Positions 35,396 to 42,913 of a stretch of DNA of 64,000 nt are shown one piece after another (position 1 is the stretch's first letter; each line of letters starts with the position of its first letter). The stretch covers positions 124,001-188,000 of the forward strand of contig NZ_DATMFT010000005.1 of NCBI RefSeq assembly GCF_035556095.1, read 5' to 3'. Under the pieces are notes generated by a model. It was not told the origin of the DNA and ran no database searches. It saw nothing but the letters and a program-made list of their open reading frames with translations. The position numbers were made by a program, and so were the translations under genes. This DNA comes from Parapedobacter sp035556095 (GTDB lineage: Bacteria > Bacteroidota > Bacteroidia > Sphingobacteriales > Sphingobacteriaceae).

Positions 35396-35968
35396 TCACA
35401 TTTTCTTTAGCAGGTTTTCAATGACTTTCGGATAATGGAGGTGCTCCAATTGCTGTCCCTTGAACTTGATGACTTCCAGACTGTCGCTTGGTTCGATACG
35501 GAAACGAGCTTGATAGATAATTTCGCCTTCATCAAACTGCTCATTGACGAAATGGATGGTTATGCCGGATTCCTCATCACCGGCATCGAGTATAGCTTGA
35601 TGCACGCGATCACCGTACATACCTTTACCGCCATAAGCGGGCAGCAATGCAGGGTGGATATTGATGATTTTGTTGGGGTATTTTTCCAACAGGTTTTGTG
35701 GAACCAACCAAAGGAATCCCGCCAGCACCACCAAATCAATCTGAAGTTTAATAAGGAGATCGACGATTTCGTCCGTTTGGTATAACGCGTACCTGTCAAA
35801 TACATGGGTAGGTACCTCGAAGTTGTCGGCACGCTGGAGCACATACGCATCCGGGTTATTGCTCAGAATCAAAGCGACTTCGGCCCGGTCGTCGTATTTG
35901 AAATGTTCCATAATTTTCTGGGCGTTCGACCCTGAGCCTGAAGCAAAAATAGCGATTCTTTTTTTCAC
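35396..35968 (-). CDS. purN: Phosphoribosylglycinamide formyltransferase PurN
   Basis: A 190-residue folate-dependent GAR transformylase. The N-terminal phosphate loop is FASGSGSNAQ, and the catalytic residues are N103, H105 (NIHPALLPAYGGKG) and D146 (QFDEGEI). It forms formyl-GAR from 10-formyl-tetrahydrofolate in purine synthesis. ATG 35968 gives the conserved MKKRIAIFASGSGSN start. It is upstream of purH, so two steps of one pathway are encoded together. Confidence 0.96.
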   Translation of the reverse strand: MKKRIAIFASGSGSNAQKIMEHFKYDDRAEVALILSNNPDAYVLQRADNFEVPTHVFDRYALYQTDEIVDLLIKLQIDLVVLAGFLWLVPQNLLEKYPNKIINIHPALLPAYGGKGMYGDRVHQAILDAGDEESGITIHFVNEQFDEGEIIYQARFRIEPSDSLEVIKFKGQQLEHLHYPKVIENLLKKM

Positions 35969-36050
35969 GTTTCTTTGTTGAATTGATGGATTCTCCAGCA
36001 GAATGCACCCAAACTTAATAAAGTTTGCCTAATAAAGCAAGGCATACGAT

Positions 36051-36058
36051 TATCTTTG
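36051..36058 (+). promoter_or_regulatory. -7 element TATCTTTG of a possible small RNA
   Basis: An exact TANNTTTG match 263 bases before asnB, followed about 80 bases later by a hairpin and a run of five T. It is either a distal asnB promoter or the promoter of a small RNA. Confidence 0.35.
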
Positions 36059-36273
36059 GGCGCTGCAAAAATAGTGTTTATCTTGCGGTCGACCAATAGC
36101 TCGTGCCCCACATGGGATCCCACGGGGCATAACGCCTTTTTGAAGAAGGGTGTATATTAAAATTGTGACAGTACACAGCTGGTTTCATTAATATAATTAT
36201 TTGAATAATCTCATTTTTTTGAAAAAATGATTAAAAAAAATAGTTTCTGTTGCGAATGTCAATATTTTATCCG

Positions 36274-36281
36274 TTACTTTG
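36274..36281 (+). promoter_or_regulatory. Candidate asnB promoter
   Basis: TTACTTTG matches the -7 consensus at all but one fixed base. A TTG at 36250-36252 lies 21 bases upstream, near the -33 position. The ATG at 36322 is 40 bases downstream. Confidence 0.4.
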
Positions 36282-36321
36282 CAACATTAGCTAGAATGAG
36301 TATTTAATTCGTATTACATTT

Positions 36322-38007
36322 ATGTGTGGAATCATTGGAGCTTTTGACTTGAAAACCAAGTCGGAAGAATTGCGCCCCCAGGTATTGAAGATGTCGAAGA
36401 AGATTCGTCATCGGGGACCGGACTGGTCGGGGATATATAGCTCAGATCGAGCTATATTGGCGCATGAACGTTTAGCAATCGTTGACCCGAAATCTGGCCA
36501 ACAGCCGCTGTACAGTTCGAATCGTAATATCGTGCTTGCAGTGAATGGCGAGATTTACAATCACCAACAGTTGCGGAATGAGCTGTCCAATTATGAATTT
36601 TCCACGCAAGTTGATAGTGAGGTCATCTTGGCGCTCTATGAGAAGAAAGGACCACGGTTCATTGAAGATTTGAACGGCATTTTTGCGTTTGCACTTTATG
36701 ACGTTGACAGCGATGCGTATTTGGTTGCCCGTGACCATATCGGAATTATCCCCCTATATATGGGATGGGACGAAGCAGGCACTTTTTATGTTGCTTCCGA
36801 ACTGAAGGCGTTGGAGGGCTATTGTAGCCGGATAGAAACGTTTCCTCCGGGGCATTACCTATATAGTAAGGAGGGCAACACGCCACAGAAATGGTACACC
36901 CGCGATTGGGAACAATACGATGCCGTGAAGGATAACGTTACCGATATCGATGTATTGCGTAAAGGACTTGAAGATGCCGTACACCGCCAATTGATGTCTG
37001 ACGTACCTTATGGCGTATTGCTTTCGGGTGGATTAGACTCATCGGTAATTGCTGCCGTAACGAAGAAGTTCGCATCGCGGCGTGTGGAGTCTAACGATCA
37101 GGAAAAAGCTTGGTACCCGCGGTTGCATTCGTTTGCGGTGGGACTAAAGGGTTCGCCAGACCTCATCGCGGCAAAAAAGGCTGCTGACCACATCGGCACG
37201 ATTCACCATGAAATCAACTTTACAATACAGGAAGGGCTCGATGCGGTGCGCGATGTGATTTATCACCTCGAAACCTATGATGTGACCACCATACGTGCAT
37301 CAACACCCATGTACCTCCTTGCACGGGTCATCAAATCGATGGGTATTAAGATGGTGTTATCGGGCGAGGGGTCCGATGAGTTGTTCGGCGGATACTTGTA
37401 TTTCCATAAAGCGCCCAATGCCAAGGAATTCCACGAAGAGACGGTCCGCAAGCTTGGCAAGCTGCATCTCTACGACTGTTTACGGGCGAACAAATCGTTA
37501 GCAGCCTGGGGTGTAGAGGGCCGTGTACCTTTCCTCGACAAGGAATTTATGGATATCGCTATGCGTTTGAACCCCGAAGATAAGATGATCCGCGAGGGAC
37601 GGATGGAAAAATGGGTCGTACGGAAGGCATTCGAGGATTATCTGCCTGAAAGCATTGCTTGGCGCCAAAAAGAACAGTTTTCAGACGGTGTAGGATACAG
37701 CTGGATCGATACACTGAAAGAACAGGCTGCGGAACGTGTCAGTGATGATGAATTAGCGGGGGCGTCAGAACGATTCCCCGTTAATCCACCCCAAAACAAA
37801 GAGGAATACTTGTATAGGTCTATTTTTACGGAGCATTTCCCTTCAACAGCTTCGGCGCTCACGGTACCCTCAGTCAAATCGGTAGCGTGTAGTACTCCCG
37901 AAGCGCTGGCGTGGGATGCGTCTTTCCAAAACCTGAACGACCCGTCAGGCCGGGCGGTGGCCAGCGTACATAACGAAAGTTACGAGAAGGCGATAGTTAA
38001 TTTTTAA
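36322..38007 (+). CDS. asnB: Asparagine synthetase B (glutamine-hydrolysing)
   Basis: A 561-residue enzyme that makes asparagine from aspartate, ATP and glutamine. The class II glutaminase domain has catalytic C2 (MCGIIGAFD), R31-G32 (HRGPDWSG) and NGEIYNH near 75-81. The synthetase domain has the ATP pyrophosphatase motif SGGLDSS at 235-241 and the GEGSDELFGGY loop. Length and layout match the E. coli AsnB type. It is a single-gene unit ending at a palindromic terminator shared with the DUF1080 gene. Confidence 0.96.
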   Translation: MCGIIGAFDLKTKSEELRPQVLKMSKKIRHRGPDWSGIYSSDRAILAHERLAIVDPKSGQQPLYSSNRNIVLAVNGEIYNHQQLRNELSNYEFSTQVDSEVILALYEKKGPRFIEDLNGIFAFALYDVDSDAYLVARDHIGIIPLYMGWDEAGTFYVASELKALEGYCSRIETFPPGHYLYSKEGNTPQKWYTRDWEQYDAVKDNVTDIDVLRKGLEDAVHRQLMSDVPYGVLLSGGLDSSVIAAVTKKFASRRVESNDQEKAWYPRLHSFAVGLKGSPDLIAAKKAADHIGTIHHEINFTIQEGLDAVRDVIYHLETYDVTTIRASTPMYLLARVIKSMGIKMVLSGEGSDELFGGYLYFHKAPNAKEFHEETVRKLGKLHLYDCLRANKSLAAWGVEGRVPFLDKEFMDIAMRLNPEDKMIREGRMEKWVVRKAFEDYLPESIAWRQKEQFSDGVGYSWIDTLKEQAAERVSDDELAGASERFPVNPPQNKEEYLYRSIFTEHFPSTASALTVPSVKSVACSTPEALAWDASFQNLNDPSGRAVASVHNESYEKAIVNF

Positions 38008-38034
38008 TTGACAGTTGATAGTTTTTGATAATGG

Positions 38035-38080
38035 ATAGTTGATAATGGATAATTACCATTCATTATCCATTATCAACTAT
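38035..38080. terminator. Bidirectional terminator with 19-bp stem
   Basis: The arms 38035-38053 and 38062-38080 are perfectly complementary over 19 bp with an 8-base loop (TACCATTC). It lies between the convergent asnB and DUF1080 genes. The arms also contain GATAATGGATA, of which a further direct copy starts at 38027. Confidence 0.75.
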
Positions 38081-38095
38081 TAATTAACCAATTAA

Positions 38096-38839
38096 TTAAA
38101 GTGGCCTTATCCAGATATTGCGGAAACTTACTGGATTGCCGTGATCCTGCAATACGATAGGACCTGCACCGTGTGCTTTATATTTAGGAAGGCCAATGAA
38201 TTCGGTTGGGCCATCCAGTTCAACGTTGTTTTGTACCAGTACCCCGTTGTGCAACACGGTGACACGTGCTTTGCTAATGAGTATCCCCTCCGCATTGAAA
38301 CGTGGTGCGGTCCAGATGATATCATACGTTTGCCATTCGCCGGGTGCCTTGGTGGCATTAACAAGCGGAATCCGCTGCTTATAAAGACTCGCTGCCTGCC
38401 CATTCGAATACGTGCGGTTATTGTAGCTATCCAATACCTGTACCTCGTATAGCCCCTGCATGAAAATGCCGCTATTACCGCGTCCTTGTCCCTCGCCTTC
38501 GATCTTTGTCGGAGACCGCCACTCTACGTGAAGCTGGTAATCGGTGAACTGCTGTTTGGTTTGGATGCCGCCCTTACCACCCACCACCGTGAATGCGCCA
38601 TCCGACACCTCCCATTCCACCGGAGAAGACCCATCCTTTTGACTCACCCATTGATTAAGTGACGTGCCGTCGAATAAAATGACCGCATCCGAGGGTGCCT
38701 TGTCGGCAGCAGTACTAACGACCCGAGGTTCTGGCTCCCATACTTCCGTTTCTTCCGGTTTCATTTTTGATTGTTGTGCTAGGGCCGGGAGCACGAGCAA
38801 TGCCACCGCGCCGGTAATGATAACTGATTTTGTATCCAT
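38096..38839 (-). CDS. Exported DUF1080 protein (3-keto-disaccharide hydrolase type)
   Basis: A 247-residue protein with a signal peptide (about 1-21, ending LPALA before QQSKM). The DUF1080 lectin-like jelly roll shows LFDGTSLNQWVSQKDG near its start, GGIQTKQQFTDYQLHVEWRSP in the middle and the RGNSGIFMQGLYEVQVLDS segment. Family members hydrolyse 3-keto-glycosides or bind sugars in the periplasm; the substrate here is unknown. A 47-base gap separates it from the acyl-CoA dehydrogenase, transcribed the same way. Confidence 0.9.
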   Translation of the reverse strand: MDTKSVIITGAVALLVLPALAQQSKMKPEETEVWEPEPRVVSTAADKAPSDAVILFDGTSLNQWVSQKDGSSPVEWEVSDGAFTVVGGKGGIQTKQQFTDYQLHVEWRSPTKIEGEGQGRGNSGIFMQGLYEVQVLDSYNNRTYSNGQAASLYKQRIPLVNATKAPGEWQTYDIIWTAPRFNAEGILISKARVTVLHNGVLVQNNVELDGPTEFIGLPKYKAHGAGPIVLQDHGNPVSFRNIWIRPL

Positions 38840-38886
38840 ACTAATTTTATAATAATGATTAAAGACAAAAGGTTAATGACTTAAGA

Positions 38887-40059
38887 TTAATTAAACGCAT
38901 TGATTCCGGTGATATCCATCCCTGTGATCAACAGGTGCACATCATGTGTGCCTTCATAAGTGACCACAGATTCGAGGTTCATCATATGGCGCATAATGGG
39001 GTATTCGCTCGTGATACCCATGGCGCCCAGTACTTGGCGGGCCTCACGGGCAACATGCAGTGCGGTGACTACGTTATTGCGTTTGGCCATCGAAATCTGT
39101 GCCGGTGTAGCGCGGTCTTCGTTTTTGAGCTGGGCGAGCCGCCATACGAGTAGCTGCCCCTTCGTAATTTCGGTGACCATCTCGGCCAGCTTCTTTTGCT
39201 GCAGCTGAAAGCCTGCAATCGGCTTGCCAAACTGTTTCCGTTCTCCCGCGTAGCGCAAGGCTGTGTCGTAGCAATCCATGGCCGCACCTAGCGCGCCCCA
39301 AGCGATGCCATACCGCGCCTGGTTGAGGCAGCTGAGCGGTCCCCGCATGCCGGTTACACCCGGCAGTATATTAGATTTTGGCACACGTACGTTATCAAAT
39401 ACAAGCTCGCCGGTAGCGGAGGCCCGCAAACTCCATTTGTTGTGTGTTTCGGGCGTGGTGAAACCTTCCATGCCCCGTTCCACGATCAGCCCCTGCACCT
39501 TGCCTTCCGGATTTTTGGCCCAAACCATTGCGATATCTGCGAACGGAGCGTTGGAAATCCACATCTTCGACCCATTCAATAGCACGGCATCGCCGTCATC
39601 TTCAAAACGTGTTAGCATACTGCCGGGATCGGAACCGTGGTTAGGTTCGGTAAGGCCGAAACAACCCATCAATTCCCCGCTGGCAAGCTTGCGCAAATAT
39701 CGTTGTTTTTGCTCTTCACTACCATAGGCATAGATGGGGTACATCACAAGCGATCCCTGAACGGAAGCCGTCGAGCGGATGCCGGAATCGCCGCGCTCCA
39801 GTTCCTGCATCATCAGGCCATAAGCTAAATAATCCAGTCCGGCACCACCGTAATTCTCCGGGATGGTCGGCCCAAATAGTCCCAGTTGGGCCATGCCCGG
39901 AAGCAACTGTTTAGGAAATTCCGCACGTTGGGCATGGTACTCGATCACCGGCATAAGTTCAGTGTTGACCCACTGCCTCACGCTATCGCGGATCAGCAAG
40001 TGTTCTTCGCCGATGAGTTCGTCTAGCAGGTAATAATCCGGTGCGGTATATTGGCCCAT
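38887..40059 (-). CDS. Glutaryl-CoA-dehydrogenase-type acyl-CoA dehydrogenase
   Basis: A 390-residue FAD flavoprotein. The catalytic base is E369 in TYEGTHDVHLLITG. R95 and S99 in SGIRSTASVQ sit where glutaryl-CoA dehydrogenase has the arginine and serine that bind the distal carboxylate of glutaryl-CoA, so decarboxylating glutaryl-CoA dehydrogenation is the best guess. FAD-contacting segments include CFGLTEPNHGSDPGS and MWISNAPFADIA. This would place it in lysine/tryptophan breakdown. No ETF or pathway partner is adjacent. Confidence 0.88.
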   Translation of the reverse strand: MGQYTAPDYYLLDELIGEEHLLIRDSVRQWVNTELMPVIEYHAQRAEFPKQLLPGMAQLGLFGPTIPENYGGAGLDYLAYGLMMQELERGDSGIRSTASVQGSLVMYPIYAYGSEEQKQRYLRKLASGELMGCFGLTEPNHGSDPGSMLTRFEDDGDAVLLNGSKMWISNAPFADIAMVWAKNPEGKVQGLIVERGMEGFTTPETHNKWSLRASATGELVFDNVRVPKSNILPGVTGMRGPLSCLNQARYGIAWGALGAAMDCYDTALRYAGERKQFGKPIAGFQLQQKKLAEMVTEITKGQLLVWRLAQLKNEDRATPAQISMAKRNNVVTALHVAREARQVLGAMGITSEYPIMRHMMNLESVVTYEGTHDVHLLITGMDITGINAFN

Positions 40060-40305
40060 CTATCGTCTATTTAATGGGCAATTATAGCGATAAAATCTGG
40101 TTTAACGAACATCATACACTCATCCTTGGCATCGTCTTCCCGAAGGTTTCCGACGGGTAGTCGAAACGTGCCGCATTTCAGCGTCTTGTTTCCAAAAGGT
40201 TTTAACGGAGAAGAAAGAAGGTTTTTCGTGGCAGCTGTCTTGTATAGAATAACCGTATAGGAAGGTGGCTAGACGAAAGAGCAAATGAAACGACTGGTAA
40301 TGTTG

Positions 40306-40313
40306 TACCTTTG
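40306..40313 (+). promoter_or_regulatory. -7 element TACCTTTG before folB
   Basis: An exact TANNTTTG match five bases before ATG 40319. It implies a near-leaderless folB transcript. No clear -33 box was seen. Confidence 0.45.
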
Positions 40314-40318
40314 CAGGT

Positions 40319-40708
40319 ATGGGACATATCCGCCAACAGGTAGCGCTCGTCGACGCGCGTTTTTATGCCTATCACGGTTACTATGCCGAGGAACAGGTGC
40401 TCGGCAATGAATTTACGGTAAATATCGAGGTGACTTTCGAGAAAGGCGAACGCACAACAACCGATGAACTGCAGCATACGGTCAATTACGAGCAGCTTTA
40501 CCTCATCGCAAAAACCGAAATGCAACAGCCCCGCAAATTACTCGAAACGGTTGTCGAAACAATATTGCACCGCGTTAGGGCAGATTTTCCGTTCGTTTTT
40601 AGCATTGAAGTAGGTATCACCAAACATAATCCGCCTTTCGGGGGCGACCGTGCCAATGCGCGTGTCGTGCTTAAGTGGAGGGCTGCACCATACAACGGTA
40701 CCGTGTGA
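40319..40708 (+). CDS. folB: Dihydroneopterin aldolase FolB
   Basis: A 129-residue tunnelling-fold enzyme that converts dihydroneopterin to hydroxymethyl-dihydropterin in folate synthesis. The start MGHIRQQVALVDARFYAYHGYYAEE holds the catalytic tyrosine/glutamate region (FYAYHGYYAEE), and the TVNYEQLY and LLETVVETI segments are typical. The lysine in GITKHNPPFGGDR is the conserved catalytic one. Start ATG 40319 directly follows a -7 element. Confidence 0.93.
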   Translation: MGHIRQQVALVDARFYAYHGYYAEEQVLGNEFTVNIEVTFEKGERTTTDELQHTVNYEQLYLIAKTEMQQPRKLLETVVETILHRVRADFPFVFSIEVGITKHNPPFGGDRANARVVLKWRAAPYNGTV

Positions 40709-40799
40709 GGCGATATTTTCTATGGCGCAATGGACGGTTATCGACATAAGACAAACAACGGTATATTGAAGACAATATGTCACTACACATTCAATAATA

Positions 40800-40816
40800 A
40801 ATGACATAAAGTCATT
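40800..40816. repeat. Small inverted repeat before hsp20
   Basis: AATGAC (40800-40805) and GTCATT (40811-40816) flank ATAAA. It is not the CIRCE element. It lies 84 bases before the small heat-shock gene and could be a regulatory site. Confidence 0.4.
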
Positions 40817-40884
40817 AAAACAAGTTTTTTCCTGTTTGGTATATCATTTGGAAGGTTGATACCGAAGTCAGAAACATAAAAATT

Positions 40885-40893
40885 AAAAGGAGG
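40885..40893 (+). promoter_or_regulatory. Strong Shine-Dalgarno AAAAGGAGG
   Basis: AAAAGGAGG ends seven bases before ATG 40901. It is one of the few perfect ribosome-binding sites here; most starts in the window lack one. Confidence 0.75.
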
Positions 40894-40900
40894 ATACAAA

Positions 40901-41338
40901 ATGACACTGGTAAAATTTTCTGGAAACAAAAACAGGGGAGTAGACAACTGGGTAAACGATTTTTTCAACCCGATTTTCAATGATTCATTCTTGTCTGATC
41001 GTTTCATTTCTCGTGTGCCGGCGGTGAACGTGGCGGAAACGAGCGATGCATTTCACATTGAACTGGCAGCGCCCGGCTTAGAAAAGGGCGATTTCAAAAT
41101 CAACGTCGATAAAGACGTATTGACGATTTCTGGTGAGAAAAAAGTTGAAAATACCGACGAAAACAAAAAATATAGCAAACGGGAATATAGCTATACGTCG
41201 TTCACCCGTTCATTCACCTTGCCGGAAAGCATCGATCACAACAGTATTGACGCCAATTACAAAGACGGCGTGCTGAAAGTGTCTATCGGCAAAAAAGAAG
41301 AAGCAAAAGTAGCTTCACGGTTGATTGAAGTGAACTAG
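40901..41338 (+). CDS. Small heat-shock protein Hsp20
   Basis: A 145-residue ATP-independent chaperone. The alpha-crystallin domain runs from about 40 (VPAVNVAETSDAFHIELAAPG) to about 138 (YKDGVLKVSIGKKEE). Typical segments include FKINVDKDVLTISGEKK and FTRSFTLPESID. A short basic/aliphatic C-terminal tail (SRLIEVN) may supply the I/V-x-I/V contact. It holds unfolding proteins in a refoldable state in the cytosol. It ends at a strong terminator. Confidence 0.95.
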   Translation: MTLVKFSGNKNRGVDNWVNDFFNPIFNDSFLSDRFISRVPAVNVAETSDAFHIELAAPGLEKGDFKINVDKDVLTISGEKKVENTDENKKYSKREYSYTSFTRSFTLPESIDHNSIDANYKDGVLKVSIGKKEEAKVASRLIEVN

Positions 41339-41376
41339 AAAAGATTAGTCGGACATTAAATATTATAGTTCCCCGG

Positions 41377-41405
41377 GCCCATGGATGATATACCATGGGC
41401 TTTTT
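41377..41405 (+). terminator. Terminator after hsp20
   Basis: GCCCATGG (41377-41384) pairs with CCATGGGC (41393-41400), followed by TTTTT. The opposite gene (thioesterase) also ends here, nine bases beyond, so it may work both ways. Confidence 0.85.
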
Positions 41406-41414
41406 CATTTGCGC

Positions 41415-41858
41415 TTAGGTAGTCACTTCTTCGTAATCGGCACTTTTAGGTAGGTGGATTACGATGGCTTGCCATTCTTTCGGTAATATCGTGAGTTTCC
41501 GTTTTTCGATATCCATCCATGCGCCGTCAACGGTTACCACAGCACATTTTGTCCCGTCTGACCGATAAATCTCATGCCGGAATGAGAACCGGGAGTTGAT
41601 CGTGTTGTATTTGGTCATCACTACGGTCACCTTCACTTCGTCATTGAGGTGTATTTCGCGAAGGTATACCAATTCTTCGCGGAAAAGTACCGGACCGATA
41701 TTCATTTCCGCAATCTTGTCAAGCGAAAGCCCCGTATCCCGCAGCATATTGCTCCTCGCTTGGGCGCAGAGATCGGCATAGGCAGAGTGGCGTAGGTGCC
41801 GATTGGCATCGATCTGTGCCCAGATAATCTGCCCTTCATAGAAAACGTTTTCTTCCAT
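41415..41858 (-). CDS. Acyl-CoA thioesterase, hotdog fold (4HBT type)
   Basis: A 147-residue hotdog-fold thioesterase. The 4HBT-like active-site region is WAQIDANRHLRHSAYADL, in which the conserved aspartate and the NRHLRH segment are in the expected place. It hydrolyses an acyl-CoA or related thioester in the cytosol; chain-length preference is unknown. I use ATG 41858 (MEENVFYEGQIIW); the open frame extends 33 bases upstream. It diverges from the ligase-associated repair cluster. Confidence 0.88.
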   Translation of the reverse strand: MEENVFYEGQIIWAQIDANRHLRHSAYADLCAQARSNMLRDTGLSLDKIAEMNIGPVLFREELVYLREIHLNDEVKVTVVMTKYNTINSRFSFRHEIYRSDGTKCAVVTVDGAWMDIEKRKLTILPKEWQAIVIHLPKSADYEEVTT

Positions 41859-41898
41859 AACCCAAACATAGCAATAATATCGATAAACCAACCGCCGC

Positions 41899-41906
41899 TA
41901 TTTTTG
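41899..41906 (+). promoter_or_regulatory. -7 element TATTTTTG of the repair cluster
   Basis: An exact TANNTTTG match, five bases before a GTG (41912) and fourteen before the ATG (41921) of the exonuclease gene. It is the probable promoter of the exonuclease-ligase pair. Confidence 0.45.
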
Positions 41907-41920
41907 TTAATGTGCTAACG

Positions 41921-42913
41921 ATGTTGCAATTCACTACACGGGGCATATATTGCCCCCAAGCCGATGTGTATATCGATCCTTGGCAGCCTGTAGAGCGGGC
42001 GGTGGTGACCCATGGCCACAGCGACCACGCGCGGTGGGGCATGGGTCGTTACCTCTGCCATCCGCATACGGCAGCCATCCTTCGCTTGCGATTGGGGATA
42101 GATACCGCCATCCAATCACTGGAATACGGGGAAGTGGTTACCCTAAACGGTGTCCGCATTAGCCTGCATCCGGCTGGGCATATTATTGGCTCCGCCCAAG
42201 TGAGACTAGAATATGGCGGTGAAGTTTGGGTGGTTTCCGGTGACTATAAGCTTACTCATGATGGAATAAGCGTACCCTATGAGCCGGTGCGCTGCCATTC
42301 TTTCGTAACGGAGTCTACATTCGCACTACCCATATACCGTTTTCCCGATCCTGCATCTGTATTGTTAGAAATCAAGCAATGGTGGCGGCAGAATGCGGAA
42401 GCCGGGTTCAATACGGTGTTGTTGGCCTATGCATTGGGTAAGTCGCAAGTGCTGCTCCAGCACTTAGACCCCGCAACCGGGCCAGTATTCATACATGGCG
42501 CTGTGGCCAACGTAAATGCAGTGCTGGCAGAAATCGGTTATCAGTTCGCCGGTGAGCGCATCACCCCGGAGACCGACCGTGCCACGATAAAAGGAGCCGT
42601 CGTTGTGGCGCCGCCATCTGCGCTCGGCTCACCTTGGCTAAAGAAGCTATCGCCCTACCGGATTGCATTATGCAGCGGCTGGATGCAACTCCGCGGCGCA
42701 CGCAGGCGCCGGGGCGTAGACCGAGGGTTTGTCCTTTCGGATCATGCAGATTGGAAGCAGTTGAACACGGCGGTAGCCGCCACGGGCGCTGAGAATGTAT
42801 ACGTAACCCACGGCTATGAAGGGCCATTTGCGCGTTGGCTGCGGGAAGAAAAGGGCCTCTATGCGCGCGAGGTACATCTGCAAGGCGGCGAGACGACGGA
42901 GGGTGATCTATGA
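41921..42913 (+). CDS. Ligase-associated metallo-beta-lactamase exonuclease
   Basis: A 330-residue metallo-beta-lactamase-fold nuclease of the TIGR04122 group. The metal motif HGHSDH is at 31-36, and the N-terminus is LQFTTRGIYCPQADVYIDP. The beta-CASP-like part includes SHPAGHIIGSAQV-type and ILSDHADW-type histidine motifs (here LHPAGHIIGS and VLSDHADWKQL). It is predicted to process DNA ends with the ligase and helicase of this locus. I use ATG 41921; GTG 41912 fits the promoter spacing and adds three residues. Its stop overlaps the ligase ATG (ATGA). Confidence 0.93.
   Translation: MLQFTTRGIYCPQADVYIDPWQPVERAVVTHGHSDHARWGMGRYLCHPHTAAILRLRLGIDTAIQSLEYGEVVTLNGVRISLHPAGHIIGSAQVRLEYGGEVWVVSGDYKLTHDGISVPYEPVRCHSFVTESTFALPIYRFPDPASVLLEIKQWWRQNAEAGFNTVLLAYALGKSQVLLQHLDPATGPVFIHGAVANVNAVLAEIGYQFAGERITPETDRATIKGAVVVAPPSALGSPWLKKLSPYRIALCSGWMQLRGARRRRGVDRGFVLSDHADWKQLNTAVAATGAENVYVTHGYEGPFARWLREEKGLYAREVHLQGGETTEGDL

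Larger units (their letters stand above)
35969..36321. other. purN-asnB divergent intergenic region
   Basis: A 353-bp space. It contains a + strand TATCTTTG element (36051), a G/C-rich hairpin (36103-36130) followed by T-run 36137-36141, a perfect 9-bp A/T hairpin (36211-36230), and the asnB promoter candidate. No ORF is supported. A small RNA is possible (see findings). Confidence 0.5.

Noticed and set aside
36103..36141. Rho-independent terminator of a protein gene
   Set aside because: It lies between divergent genes, and the T-run is six bases beyond the stem; kept only as a possible small-RNA end.
40800..40816. CIRCE heat-shock operator
   Set aside because: The arms are only six bases and do not match the TTAGCACTC/GAGTGCTAA element.
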